Shown here piece by piece: positions 1 to 6,281 of a stretch of 9,802 nucleotides of DNA. The notes under the pieces were generated by a model. It was given only the letters and a program-made list of their open reading frames with translations. It was not told where the DNA came from and searched no databases. The first letter of the stretch is position 1. Each line of letters begins with the position of its first letter. Position numbers and translations under genes: made by a program. This DNA comes from Gammaproteobacteria bacterium (GTDB taxonomy: Bacteria; Pseudomonadota; Gammaproteobacteria; SURF-13), in the NCBI GenBank assembly GCA_023381235.1, contig JAMCTV010000066.1, positions 1 to 9,802 of the forward strand. The letters run 5' to 3'.

Positions 1-216
1 TTGTAAGGCCATGCCGACCAACGAGGCGGCAATAGCAACACCCAAAGGAAAAATTGATTGGGCTGCGATTTTTATATGAGCAGGGTCATGAAATATTTTT
101 TCGGTGAAAGTAACAACTATCAAGATAACGCTAGAACATAGGGTGGTGAGGTGCTTGAAATAGTCAAAGCTAAGCTTGACTGTTTCAAATCGGCGTTTAG
201 CGGCGGACTCTGTCAT
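1..216 (-). CDS. Unidentified membrane protein, N-terminal 72 residues (runs off the window)
   Basis: Reading leftwards from the ATG at 216 there are 72 sense codons without a stop up to base 1, so the 3' part lies outside the window. The visible protein starts MTESAAKRRFETVKLSFDYF. It has a basic, polar first ~21 residues and then two hydrophobic stretches (about 23-38 and 50-71) that look like membrane spans, joined by a short polar linker (FTEKIFHDPAH). It starts 16 bp after the hflD stop on the same strand, so it could be co-transcribed. In E. coli purB follows hflD; this is clearly not purB. The DNA is AT-richer than the rest of the window, which may point to acquired sequence. I see no good ribosome binding site, do not recognise the family and offer no function. 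The frame and membrane spans are seen; the rest is inference. Confidence 0.6.
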   Translation of the reverse strand, partial: MTESAAKRRFETVKLSFDYFKHLTTLCSSVILIVVTFTEKIFHDPAHIKIAAQSIFPLGVAIAASLVGMALQ

Positions 217-232
217 ATGTTGATATCCAACA

Positions 233-874
233 TCAATTAGGTGGGTTTTCTCCGTGCGACTGTAACATAGCCGCCACTTCTCGCGCCAATGCACTGCGCG
301 CAAACAATAACTGCCAGCGCCGTCCGCCGGTCTGACGCCACAGCACCGCCGAGCGGATGGCGGCGAGTAGCAGGGCGCGCGCTTTGTTGGCGTTGTCCGA
401 GTTGGACAGATAGCCTTGCTCGCCTTGGACGATGATGCGCGGCGTGAGGGTGCTGATGGTCTCCGTGTAGGTTTGCGCCAGGTGGGCGATCACATCGAGA
501 TGGGCAACGCCGAGTGTCTGCTTCTTTTCTTGCGCGCCTTCAATACCTGTGCGTATCCGCTCCAGCATACGTGGGTTTTTAGCAAGCGCGCGCTCCAGTT
601 GCATGACGTTCGCCGCGTAGCGCATGAGTTCCAGATTCGCCGGCGCGCGGGTCTTGCTCAACTGTTCATGCAGCGCCTTTAGCCCCGTGCGCACTCCCGC
701 TATGCCTCCGTACACAGCCTCGGTGCTGTCCGCGTCTATTTTAAACAGGCTCTCCAGACTGACCTCCAGCGCTGCGCTGTCGGCGCTATTTTTCCGCGCA
801 ACCTGCTGCACCAGGGCGCAGGCCTGCACCACCCCGGCCAGGGCAAGAGCTTGATTGTGATATGAAGATGACAT
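233..874 (-). CDS. hflD: HflD, high frequency lysogenization protein homologue
   Basis: From the ATG at 874 this gives 213 residues, the same length as I remember for E. coli HflD. Recognisable segments are LALAGVVQACALVQQVARK near the N-terminus, AVYGGIAGVRTGLKAL, GPRIIVQGEQGYL, and the C-terminal ARALLLAAIRSAVLWRQTGG. In E. coli HflD is a mostly helical protein attached to the cytoplasmic side of the inner membrane and counteracts lambda CII; its role in hosts without such phages is not well understood. The reading frame extends 6 codons further upstream to a TTG at 892, but the ATG gives the family length and N-terminus. Neither start has a strong ribosome binding site. hflD follows mnmA as in E. 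coli, but here a small inverted-repeat element separates the two. Identification is confident. Confidence 0.92.
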   Translation of the reverse strand: MSSSYHNQALALAGVVQACALVQQVARKNSADSAALEVSLESLFKIDADSTEAVYGGIAGVRTGLKALHEQLSKTRAPANLELMRYAANVMQLERALAKNPRMLERIRTGIEGAQEKKQTLGVAHLDVIAHLAQTYTETISTLTPRIIVQGEQGYLSNSDNANKARALLLAAIRSAVLWRQTGGRRWQLLFARSALAREVAAMLQSHGENPPN

Positions 875-897
875 GCTTGCTGGTGATATCAATCCTG

Positions 898-1215
898 AGT
901 CACCCCCCTTTTACAAAGGGGGCTGGGGGAATTTTGACTTAATTGCTCCATCACTACGCGGTAAATAATGTTGCGAGCCGTCTATCTCAATGACCATCTT
1001 CGCTTTGAAAGAATAAAAATCAACAATATAACCGCCAATGGGTTTTTGCCTGTAGAACAGAACGCCACATATCTGTTTCCTGCGCAATCGTGACCACAGC
1101 GCCTGCTCACTGTCGGTCAAGGTTGTTCTTAGCCTCCGGGCGCTCTGTTTCAGATTGGAGTTGTATTTAAGCATGGAAATCCCCCTATGTCCCCCTTTAA
1201 AAAGGGGGATAGTCA
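898..1215. mobile_element. MITE-like inverted-repeat element carrying a truncated DUF559 ORF, with possible AGTCA target duplication
   Basis: Two arms face each other at 903-935 and 1177-1210. Read outside-in, both run C-run, TTT, A-rich, G-run, a few bases, second G-run, then ATTT, so they are imperfect inverted repeats of about 33 bp. Each arm also folds on itself: CCCCCTTT (904-911) with AAAGGGGG (915-922), and CCCCCTTT (1191-1198) with AAAGGGGG (1201-1208). AGTCA occurs immediately outside both arms (898-902 and 1211-1215), as a 5-bp target duplication would. The DUF559 remnant fills the interior. Taking out 903-1210 plus one AGTCA would leave about 41 bp between the mnmA stop and the hflD start, a normal operon gap. 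The arms and AGTCA are seen directly; transposition is inferred. A 5-bp match can arise by chance. Confidence 0.6.
911..1174 (-). pseudogene. DUF559 (Vsr-like endonuclease fold) ORF, C-terminally truncated
   Basis: From the ATG at 1174 the product is 87 residues and begins MLKYNSNLKQSARRLRTTLT, then EQALWSRLRRKQ, FYRQKPIGGYIVDFY and VIEIDGSQHY. This is the typical start and core of the DUF559 family, related to Vsr / PD-(D/E)XK-type nucleases. The likely catalytic acidic residues (D of VDF, E and D of IEID, about residues 52, 63 and 65) are present. After QHY the family sequence stops: the last ~17 residues end in FPQPPL, which is the translated left repeat arm. The usual C-terminal third (an Arg/Asp helix and a final strand) is missing, so the protein is probably inactive. 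Full members are about 115-130 residues by memory. The ATG at 1174 has AGGGGG (1181-1186) 6 nt upstream, provided by the right arm. The frame also stays open to 1216, where MTIPLFKGG is itself repeat sequence and an unlikely start. Confidence 0.7.
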
Positions 1216-1228
1216 TCGGTGGTCGTTT

Positions 1229-2311
1229 TCATGCAGCTTGTTCAATAACGCCGCCGCCCAAGCATTCTTCGCCCTGATAAAACACTACCGACTGGCCGGG
1301 CGTGACGGCCCATTGGGGTTTATCAAACGTCACCTCACAAACGCCGTTTTTGATTCCGATAATCCTACAGGGTTGATCGCTCTGGCGGTAGCGCGTCTTG
1401 GCCATGCATGGCATGGGTGTTTGCGGCGCGGCGCCGAACGCCCAGCACAGATTGCCGGCCTTAAGCGCACGGCTGAACAGGCGCGCATGGTCGTGGCCTT
1501 GCGCGACGGTCAGCACGTTATTGGCCATGTCTTTTTCCACCACATACCAAGGCTCATCGCTCGCACCACGCCGCCCACCTATACCCAGACCCTGGCGCTG
1601 GCCCAAGGTGTAATACATGAGACCGTCGTGTTTGCCGAGCAGGGCGCCGTCCACGCTGCGTATCTCGCCCGGCTGTGCCGGCAGATAGCGTGAGAGAAAA
1701 TTCTTGAAATTGCGCTCGCCGATAAAGCAGATGCCGGTGCTGTCCTTTTTCGTGGCATTGACGAAGCCGTGCTGCGCGGCGATGGCGCGCACTTCTGGCT
1801 TGGTCAGCTCGCCTAGGGGAAATAATGTCCGGGCTAATTGCGACTGGCCCAAGGTATGGAGAAAATAGCTTTGATCCTTATTCAGGTCGCGTGCCTTCAG
1901 CAGATGAAACTCACTGTCGCGTCGCGCCACGCGCGCGTAATGGCCGGTGGCGATTCTGTCCGCGCCGAGTTGCAGCGCGTGATCGAGAAAACTTTTGAAC
2001 TTGATTTCCTTGTTGCACAGTACATCCGGATTGGGCGTGCGCCCGGCGCGGCACTCTTCCAGAAAATAGCTGAATACGCGCTCCCAATACTCCTTGGAAA
2101 AGTTCGCTGCGTGCAGCGGGATGTCGAGCTTCGCGCACACGTCTTTCGCGTCCTGGAAGTCCTCGGCGGCAGCGCACTGCTGGTCGGTGTCATCGCCCTC
2201 CCAGTTTTTCATGAACAGGCCGTGCACTTCATAGCCCTGCTGCTGCAACAGGCAGGCGGCGACGGACGAGTCCACGCCGCCGGACATGCCCACGATGACG
2301 CGTTTACTCAT
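1229..2311 (-). CDS. mnmA: MnmA, tRNA-specific 2-thiouridylase
   Basis: The 360-residue product is full length. MnmA adenylates U34 of the Lys, Glu and Gln tRNAs and transfers sulfur to make 2-thiouridine, receiving sulfur from the Tus relay in enteric bacteria. Visible hallmarks are the PP-loop SGGVDSS (residues 10-16), the FMKNWEGDD segment, catalytic C99 in NPDVLCNKEIKF, the second catalytic C195 in STGICFIGERNF, TGHYAR (about 122-127), DQSYFLHTL, and a C-terminal beta-barrel region ending VVFYQGEECLGGGVIEQ. The ATG at 2311 is preceded by GGAG. It overlaps the stop of the upstream exported protein by 8 nt (ATGAGTAA), so translation is probably coupled. It lies in the nudJ-mnmA-hflD order known from E. 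coli, with extra genes inserted on both sides. Identification is essentially certain. Confidence 0.98.
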   Translation of the reverse strand: MSKRVIVGMSGGVDSSVAACLLQQQGYEVHGLFMKNWEGDDTDQQCAAAEDFQDAKDVCAKLDIPLHAANFSKEYWERVFSYFLEECRAGRTPNPDVLCNKEIKFKSFLDHALQLGADRIATGHYARVARRDSEFHLLKARDLNKDQSYFLHTLGQSQLARTLFPLGELTKPEVRAIAAQHGFVNATKKDSTGICFIGERNFKNFLSRYLPAQPGEIRSVDGALLGKHDGLMYYTLGQRQGLGIGGRRGASDEPWYVVEKDMANNVLTVAQGHDHARLFSRALKAGNLCWAFGAAPQTPMPCMAKTRYRQSDQPCRIIGIKNGVCEVTFDKPQWAVTPGQSVVFYQGEECLGGGVIEQAA

Positions 2312-2867
2312 GCTGCTCCGTAAAATCCTTTTTATCCAGCCAGTCTTCCAGCTTCTGAATATAAGGGGGCTGGCCGTTGTCGAGGAACCAGGAGTCCACC
2401 GCGTAGCGTTGGCCGCTGTGCATGTCGCGTATCACGGCAGTCCAGTGGACATCAATGATCCATTTGTCACGTTGCGCGCGCTCTTGCACTTCGTGCCAGC
2501 GCAGCAGGCCATCACGCTGGAACAACTCCAGATAGGTCGTGGTATTGGTGGACTCGTCTATGCAGTCCATCTGTCCCGGCGTACCGCCGCCCGCCACATT
2601 GCCGCCAAGGTCGGCGTAGGTTCCGTTCTGCGCCCCCACCATCTGTTCCATGCGCGCAACCGCGCGCTGCAAGTTGGCGCGCTCCTCATGCGCGCTGGCG
2701 GCAGCGGGCGTGAACAGCGCGCGGACCTCCTGCCACTGTGCGTCACTCAGCGTGACGCTGTCACGCCGGCTGCATTCGTAACCGGAGCAGGCCGTGAACG
2801 GCGCCGGCGCGGCCCAGGCTACGCCGCCGCACAGCAACGCCATCCATAGACCTGTAATGCGTCTCAT
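2304..2867 (-). CDS. Exported paralog 2: conserved hypothetical protein with CX4C and CIDES motifs
   Basis: 187 residues from the ATG at 2867. The frame is open further upstream, but this start gives a clean signal peptide (MRRITGLWMALLCGGVAWA, cleavage near residue 19-20) and an ATGA overlap with the preceding gene. The mature protein has three cysteines: C27 and C32 (CX4C) and C102 in GQMDCIDESTNTTTYL. Other conserved blocks shared with the neighbouring paralog are QWQxVRALF, DGLLxWHxV, H141-x-TAVIR and QRYAVDSWFxDNGxxPYI with D158. By hand, the last ~95 residues are roughly 55-60% identical between the two. Exported location is well supported by the signal peptide. I recognise no named family; the C102/H141/D158 order resembles transglutaminase-like cysteine peptidases (inference). 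The stop overlaps the mnmA start by 8 nt. Confidence 0.85.
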   Translation of the reverse strand: MRRITGLWMALLCGGVAWAAPAPFTACSGYECSRRDSVTLSDAQWQEVRALFTPAAASAHEERANLQRAVARMEQMVGAQNGTYADLGGNVAGGGTPGQMDCIDESTNTTTYLELFQRDGLLRWHEVQERAQRDKWIIDVHWTAVIRDMHSGQRYAVDSWFLDNGQPPYIQKLEDWLDKKDFTEQHE

Positions 2868-3478
2868 GATTCGGGTTGCCAGCCGCCACGCCAGATTTCC
2901 AGCGGCAGAATATAAGGCTCTTCTCCATTGTCGCGGAACCAGGAGTCCACAGCGTAGCGCTGATTGTCCGTCGTAGCGCGTATCACCGCGGTGGTGTGCG
3001 GCCAGCCAAAGATGAAAAACCCGCGCGTGACACGATCTTCCACCGTATGCCATTGCAGCAGGCCATCATGCGCCATCATGGCGAGATAGGTGGTGGTATT
3101 GGTGGACTCATCTATGCAATCCATCTGCCCCGCTATGCCCACGCCCTTAAAGTTGCGCCCCTTGTCGTGCGCGGTTCCGGTAAGCGGGCCGACCAGCCGC
3201 TCCATTTGCGCCACGGCGAGCGCGATGACCTCGCGTTCCGCCTGCGCGTCTTGTGGAGTGGGATTAAACAGCGCACGCACGCTCTGCCATTGCTGTTCCG
3301 GCAGGGCAAGCTGCGCCACCTTGCTGCAGGTGTGCTCATAACAGACGGAAAAGCGCGCCGGAGCAGGATTTTTAATCACCGCACCGCTGACAAAGGTGTC
3401 CGCGCGCGCCGCGCCCGCCGCGCAGAGCAGGCCGAGAATGATTACCCATGGATCGGGACGGCTAAAGAGCGTTTTCAA
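2864..3478 (-). CDS. Exported paralog 1: conserved hypothetical protein with CX4C and CIDES motifs
   Basis: 204 residues from a TTG start at 3478 that overlaps the nudJ stop by 4 nt (TTGA). No ATG or GTG nearby gives the signal peptide, so TTG is the best start despite no clear ribosome binding site. The N-terminus has a hydrophobic stretch (about residues 11-25) ending AARA, with cleavage near residue 26. Mature cysteines are C46 and C51 (CX4C) and C121 in GQMDCIDESTNTTTYL. H161 in the HTTAVIR block and D178 in QRYAVDSWF line up with the same residues in paralog 2, and the H-to-D spacing is 17 in both. The middle (about 60-100) is helical and charged (QWQSVRALF, AVAQMERLVG). The pair probably arose by tandem duplication and later diverged. 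It acts outside the cytoplasm by signal peptide; the biochemical role is unknown, with a cysteine-peptidase-like fold only a hypothesis. Confidence 0.83.
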   Translation of the reverse strand: MKTLFSRPDPWVIILGLLCAAGAARADTFVSGAVIKNPAPARFSVCYEHTCSKVAQLALPEQQWQSVRALFNPTPQDAQAEREVIALAVAQMERLVGPLTGTAHDKGRNFKGVGIAGQMDCIDESTNTTTYLAMMAHDGLLQWHTVEDRVTRGFFIFGWPHTTAVIRATTDNQRYAVDSWFRDNGEEPYILPLEIWRGGWQPES

Positions 3479-3921
3479 GCGACATCAGTGAGCAAGGCAA
3501 GCGGGTAACTTTTGCCCGCGAGATAATCATCCACGCAGCGCAGCACCAGGGGGCTGCGCAGTTGGGTTTTCAGGTTTTCGATCTCGGCGCGCGTCATCCA
3601 GCACACCCTCAGAATACCGTTATCCAGCGCACGATGCGGTTCGTGAACATCGCATGTGCCCCTGAAACACACACGCAGGTAAGTGATTTTGGAGTCCGGA
3701 TTTGTCCAGCGGTAAATACCAAGCACGCCGTCCGGCTTGAAATGCCACGCCGTTTCTTCCAGCGCCTCACGCACCACGGCGTGCGCCAGGGATTCGCCTT
3801 CATCGAGATGCCCCGCCGGCTGGTTATACACCACCCGCCCATCGGCCTCCTCTTCCACGATCAGGAAGCGTCCCTCTCGCTCCACCACCGCGGCCACCGT
3901 CACATGAGGTTTCCAGATCAT
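3475..3921 (-). CDS. nudJ: NudJ-like Nudix hydrolase
   Basis: 148 residues, close to the ~153 I recall for E. coli NudJ, with the same opening (KPHVTVAAVVEREGRFLIVEE), YNQPAGHLDEGESL and the C-terminal LRSPLVLRCVDDYLAGKSYP. E. coli NudJ hydrolyses hydroxymethylpyrimidine diphosphate, thiamine diphosphate and some nucleoside triphosphates. The Nudix box runs from G37 through E43 to R51-E52 and E55-E56, so the metal-binding glutamates are present. The box's usual last glycine is alanine here (A58, in EETAW). The ATG at 3921 is fixed by family alignment. It has no ribosome binding site, and a TATAAT hexamer ends only 8 nt upstream, suggesting a nearly leaderless mRNA. It is the first gene of the leftward operon that includes mnmA and hflD, as in E. 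coli. Confidence 0.88.
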   Translation of the reverse strand: MIWKPHVTVAAVVEREGRFLIVEEEADGRVVYNQPAGHLDEGESLAHAVVREALEETAWHFKPDGVLGIYRWTNPDSKITYLRVCFRGTCDVHEPHRALDNGILRVCWMTRAEIENLKTQLRSPLVLRCVDDYLAGKSYPLALLTDVA

Positions 3922-3929
3922 GATCGTAT

Positions 3930-3935
3930 ATTATA
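3930..3935 (-). promoter_or_regulatory. Candidate -10 box (TATAAT) for nudJ operon
   Basis: A perfect TATAAT reads leftwards here. The expected transcription start is at about 3923, 2-3 nt before the nudJ ATG at 3921. I find no convincing -35 hexamer at 16-18 bp (GTGTTT is the best). In this 65-bp divergent gap a consensus hexamer is unlikely but not impossible by chance. Confidence 0.35.
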
Positions 3936-3969
3936 ACTGGTTACACCGGGCCAAACACCGCCTTGATTG

Positions 3970-3978
3970 TGTTATGAT
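3970..3978 (+). promoter_or_regulatory. Candidate extended -10 (TGTTATGAT) for ypjD
   Basis: TG-n-TATGAT is an extended -10 element with one mismatch in the hexamer. It ends 8 nt before the ypjD ATG at 3987, the same geometry as on the nudJ side. The transcription start would be at about 3985, leaving almost no leader, which fits the lack of a ribosome binding site. There is no good -35 box. Confidence 0.33.
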
Positions 3979-3986
3979 TTTTAATC

Positions 3987-4793
3987 ATGAACACGGCTTA
4001 CATAAGCGCGCTCGCCATCATTCTGTACCTGATCGCGGCCGGCCTGTTGAGCATGCGCCTGACGCAGCGCGTGAATGCCCGCTTTATAAAAGGACTGGCC
4101 ATCGCGCTGGGCTTGGGCGCGGTCGCGCTGCACGGATGGGTGTTGAACACCGATGTGGTTATCGCACAGGGGCTTAATCTCGGCTTTTTCAACGCACTGT
4201 CCCTGGTGGCGGGCCTGATGGCTTTGCTGTTGCTGGCCGCTTCCATTATCAAGCCGCTGGAAAGCCTCGGTATCGGGCTGTTGCCGCTGGCGACGCTGGC
4301 GCTGCTGTTGGAAAATATTTTCCCCAGCCGTCACATCATTCTTCAGGAAGGCATGCACGCCCTGGACCTGCACATCCTGATTTCCATCCTGGCCTCCAGC
4401 GTGCTGAGCGTCGCCGCAGTGCAGGCGATATTGTTCGCTATCCAGGACGCCCACTTGCGCGGCAAGCATCCGGGCGGATTTATCCGCGCACTCCCTCCCT
4501 TGCAGAACATGGAGGCATTATTGTTCCAGATGATCGCACTGGGCTTTGCGCTGCTCAGCCTCGCCCTGCTCACCGGCGCGCTCTATATAGAGGACCTGTT
4601 TTCACAGCATCTGGCGCACAAAACCATACTGTCCATCCTGGCTTGGGTCGTATTCGGCGTTTTGCTGTGGGGACGCCGGCGCTACGGCTGGCGCGGACGC
4701 ACCGCGATACGCTGGACGCTGACCGGTTTCTTTGTGTTGACGCTGGCCTATTTCGGCAGCAAGCTGGTCATGGAGCTGGTATTGCACCGCTGA
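3987..4793 (+). CDS. ypjD: YpjD-like inner membrane protein, CcsA/cytochrome c assembly family
   Basis: 268 residues, almost all hydrophobic, with about eight predicted membrane spans (roughly 5-22, 34-53, 65-88, 92-108, 126-152, 177-200, 212-228, 242-264). The C-terminal third matches my memory of E. coli YpjD: ILSILAWVVFGVLLWG, GWRGR and LTLAYFGSKLV. Two histidines in spans, H49 and H129, are also in E. coli YpjD; in the wider CcsA family such histidines ligate heme. YpjD is not the main cytochrome c assembly factor in enteric bacteria, and it sits next to the CNNM/CorC-family gene yfjD there as here. A link to metal transport has been suggested for the pair; I infer only that the two genes work together. 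The start has no ribosome binding site (see the candidate extended -10). The next gene begins 72 bp downstream. Confidence 0.87.
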   Translation: MNTAYISALAIILYLIAAGLLSMRLTQRVNARFIKGLAIALGLGAVALHGWVLNTDVVIAQGLNLGFFNALSLVAGLMALLLLAASIIKPLESLGIGLLPLATLALLLENIFPSRHIILQEGMHALDLHILISILASSVLSVAAVQAILFAIQDAHLRGKHPGGFIRALPPLQNMEALLFQMIALGFALLSLALLTGALYIEDLFSQHLAHKTILSILAWVVFGVLLWGRRRYGWRGRTAIRWTLTGFFVLTLAYFGSKLVMELVLHR

Positions 4794-4851
4794 TTAACGG
4801 CGCTCCGTCTGCGCGCAATCCATTGTATTGTTTATCACTCATCCGCCTCAT

Positions 4852-4857
4852 GGGGGA
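4852..4857 (+). promoter_or_regulatory. Ribosome binding site (GGGGGA) fixing the TTG start of the CorB-like gene
   Basis: GGGGGA lies 8 nt before the TTG at 4866. The TTG start gives the N-terminus expected from E. coli YfjD (an M-[DE]-x-I-type opening before the first span). The next ATG at 4890 would cut into the first membrane segment and has no such site. Confidence 0.6.
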
Positions 4858-4865
4858 CAAGATTT

Positions 4866-6146
4866 TTGGATGACATACCCTTAAGCCTGATGTTTGGTGC
4901 GCTGGCGCTGCTGATCCTGCTGGCGGCGTTCTTTTCCGGCGCCGAAACCGGATTGATGACCCTCAACCGCTACCGCCTGCGTCATCTGGTCAAGATCAAG
5001 CACCGCGGTGCGATGTACGCCCAAGCGCTGCTACAGCGCACCGACCGTCTCATCGGTCTGCTGATTCTGGGCAATAACTTCGCCAACAATCTGGCCACCG
5101 CAGTGGCCACCATCATCGGCCTGCAACTCATGGGGGAAGCGGGCGCCGCCATCGCGGTGAGCGTGCTCACCATCGCCGGAACCATCTTCACCGACGTCGC
5201 GCCCAAGACGCTGGGCGCGCTCCACCCGGAGCGCGTCGCCTTCCCCGCAGCTTACATATTGCGCCCCTTGCTCAGGCTGGTCTACCCGCTGGTGTGGCTG
5301 GTGAGCGTGCTCTCGAATGGCGTACTGAGGCTATTGGGAGCCTCTGTTGAGGTGAGTGAAAGGAATCATCTCAGCCACGAAGAACTGCGCACCGTGGTCA
5401 ACGAGGCTGGAGCGCTGATTCCGCGCCGTCACCAGAAAATGCTGCTCAGCATACTGGACCTGGAAAGGATCACGGTCAATGACATTATGGTGCCGCGCAG
5501 CGACATGGAGGGGATAGACCTCAACGACCCTTGGGCGGATATCGTGGCGCAAATCAGCGCCAGCCGTCACACGCGCATGCCGGTGTACCGCGACGGCCCG
5601 GACAATATCGCCGGCGTGCTGCGCCTGCGCGACGCCCTGCCGCTGCTGGCAAGCGGCGAATTCGGCAAGGATAAACTGCTGGAGATCATACATGAGGCTT
5701 ATTTCGTCCCTGAAAGCACGCCGCTCAACACCCAACTGCTCAATTTTCAGGGACAGAGGCAACGCTTCGGTCTGGTGGTAAATGAGTACGGCGACATCCA
5801 GGGGCTGGTCACACTGGAGGACATCCTGGAGGAAATTGTGGGCGAGTTTACAACTGATCTTTCCGCCATGATGCGTGACGTGCGCCCGCAGCAAGACGGG
5901 AGCTTTCTGGTGGACGGCAGCGCCAACATCCGTCACCTGAACCGCATCATGCACTGGGAGCTGCCGACCAAGGGCCCCAAGACCTTGAACGGCCTGGTTA
6001 CTGAATACCTGGAGGCCTTGCCCGAGCCAGGTATCAGTTTCCGTATCGGCGGCTATCTGATCGAGATCATCCAGACCAGCGGGAACATCGTAAAGACGGT
6101 CAGGATCAGCCGCTTGCCCCAGCAGGAAAATGCTCCCGCGGAATGA
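4866..6146 (+). CDS. yfjD: CNNM/CBS/CorC-domain membrane protein (YfjD/CorB family)
   Basis: 426 residues from a TTG start. Domain order: an N-terminal CNNM (DUF21) membrane region of about 1-160 with FFSGAETGLMTLNRYRLRH (22-40), LILGNNFANNLAT (67-77) and FTDVAPKTLGAL (108-119). Then LSHEELRTVVNE (169-180) and two CBS domains (about 205-265 and 275-330) containing DIMVPRSDMEGID and NEYGDIQGLVTLEDILEEIVG. Last is a CorC/HlyC C-terminal domain (about 345-415) with DGSFLVDGSANIRHLN. These proteins are associated with Mg2+ or Co2+ transport and resistance, and some act as Na+-coupled Mg2+ exporters with CBS domains that bind ATP-Mg; the substrate here is not shown. One deviation: the usual Glu before x-x-PKT is D110. 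It is probably co-transcribed with ypjD, and a GC-rich hairpin follows the stop. Confidence 0.93.
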   Translation: MDDIPLSLMFGALALLILLAAFFSGAETGLMTLNRYRLRHLVKIKHRGAMYAQALLQRTDRLIGLLILGNNFANNLATAVATIIGLQLMGEAGAAIAVSVLTIAGTIFTDVAPKTLGALHPERVAFPAAYILRPLLRLVYPLVWLVSVLSNGVLRLLGASVEVSERNHLSHEELRTVVNEAGALIPRRHQKMLLSILDLERITVNDIMVPRSDMEGIDLNDPWADIVAQISASRHTRMPVYRDGPDNIAGVLRLRDALPLLASGEFGKDKLLEIIHEAYFVPESTPLNTQLLNFQGQRQRFGLVVNEYGDIQGLVTLEDILEEIVGEFTTDLSAMMRDVRPQQDGSFLVDGSANIRHLNRIMHWELPTKGPKTLNGLVTEYLEALPEPGISFRIGGYLIEIIQTSGNIVKTVRISRLPQQENAPAE

Positions 6147-6205
6147 GGGAAAAGACAGCCTCAGCCCTTGTCAACAGGCCTGCTGAAATACGGACAAAGA
6201 GACAT

Positions 6206-6235
6206 TGCGCGGGCCCGTCAAACCTGGCCCGCGCA
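6206..6235. terminator. GC-rich hairpin in the convergent gap, possible terminator
   Basis: A perfect 10-bp stem pairs 6206-6215 (TGCGCGGGCC) with 6226-6235 (GGCCCGCGCA) around a 10-nt loop, 60 bp after the CorB-like stop. No run of T follows on either strand, so it is not a classic intrinsic terminator. A second, smaller hairpin (GGTGCA 6258-6263 with TGCACC 6268-6273) follows. Confidence 0.4.
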
Positions 6236-6281
6236 TAGCGTCTTACTCTAAGCAAGGGGTGCATCCCTGCACCGCCCCGAC

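Noticed and set aside
2304..3478. The two paralogs as one gene split by a frameshift
   Set aside because: Each has its own signal peptide and a complete copy of the same conserved blocks, so they are a duplication, not halves.
2876..3508. 210-codon plus-strand frame opposite paralog 1
   Set aside because: The minus strand has a signal peptide, a paralog next door and overlapping operon junctions; the plus frame has none of these.
3916..3925. GATCATGATC palindrome at the nudJ start as an operator
   Set aside because: It is short and overlaps the start codon and codon 2; a palindrome of this size is expected by chance.
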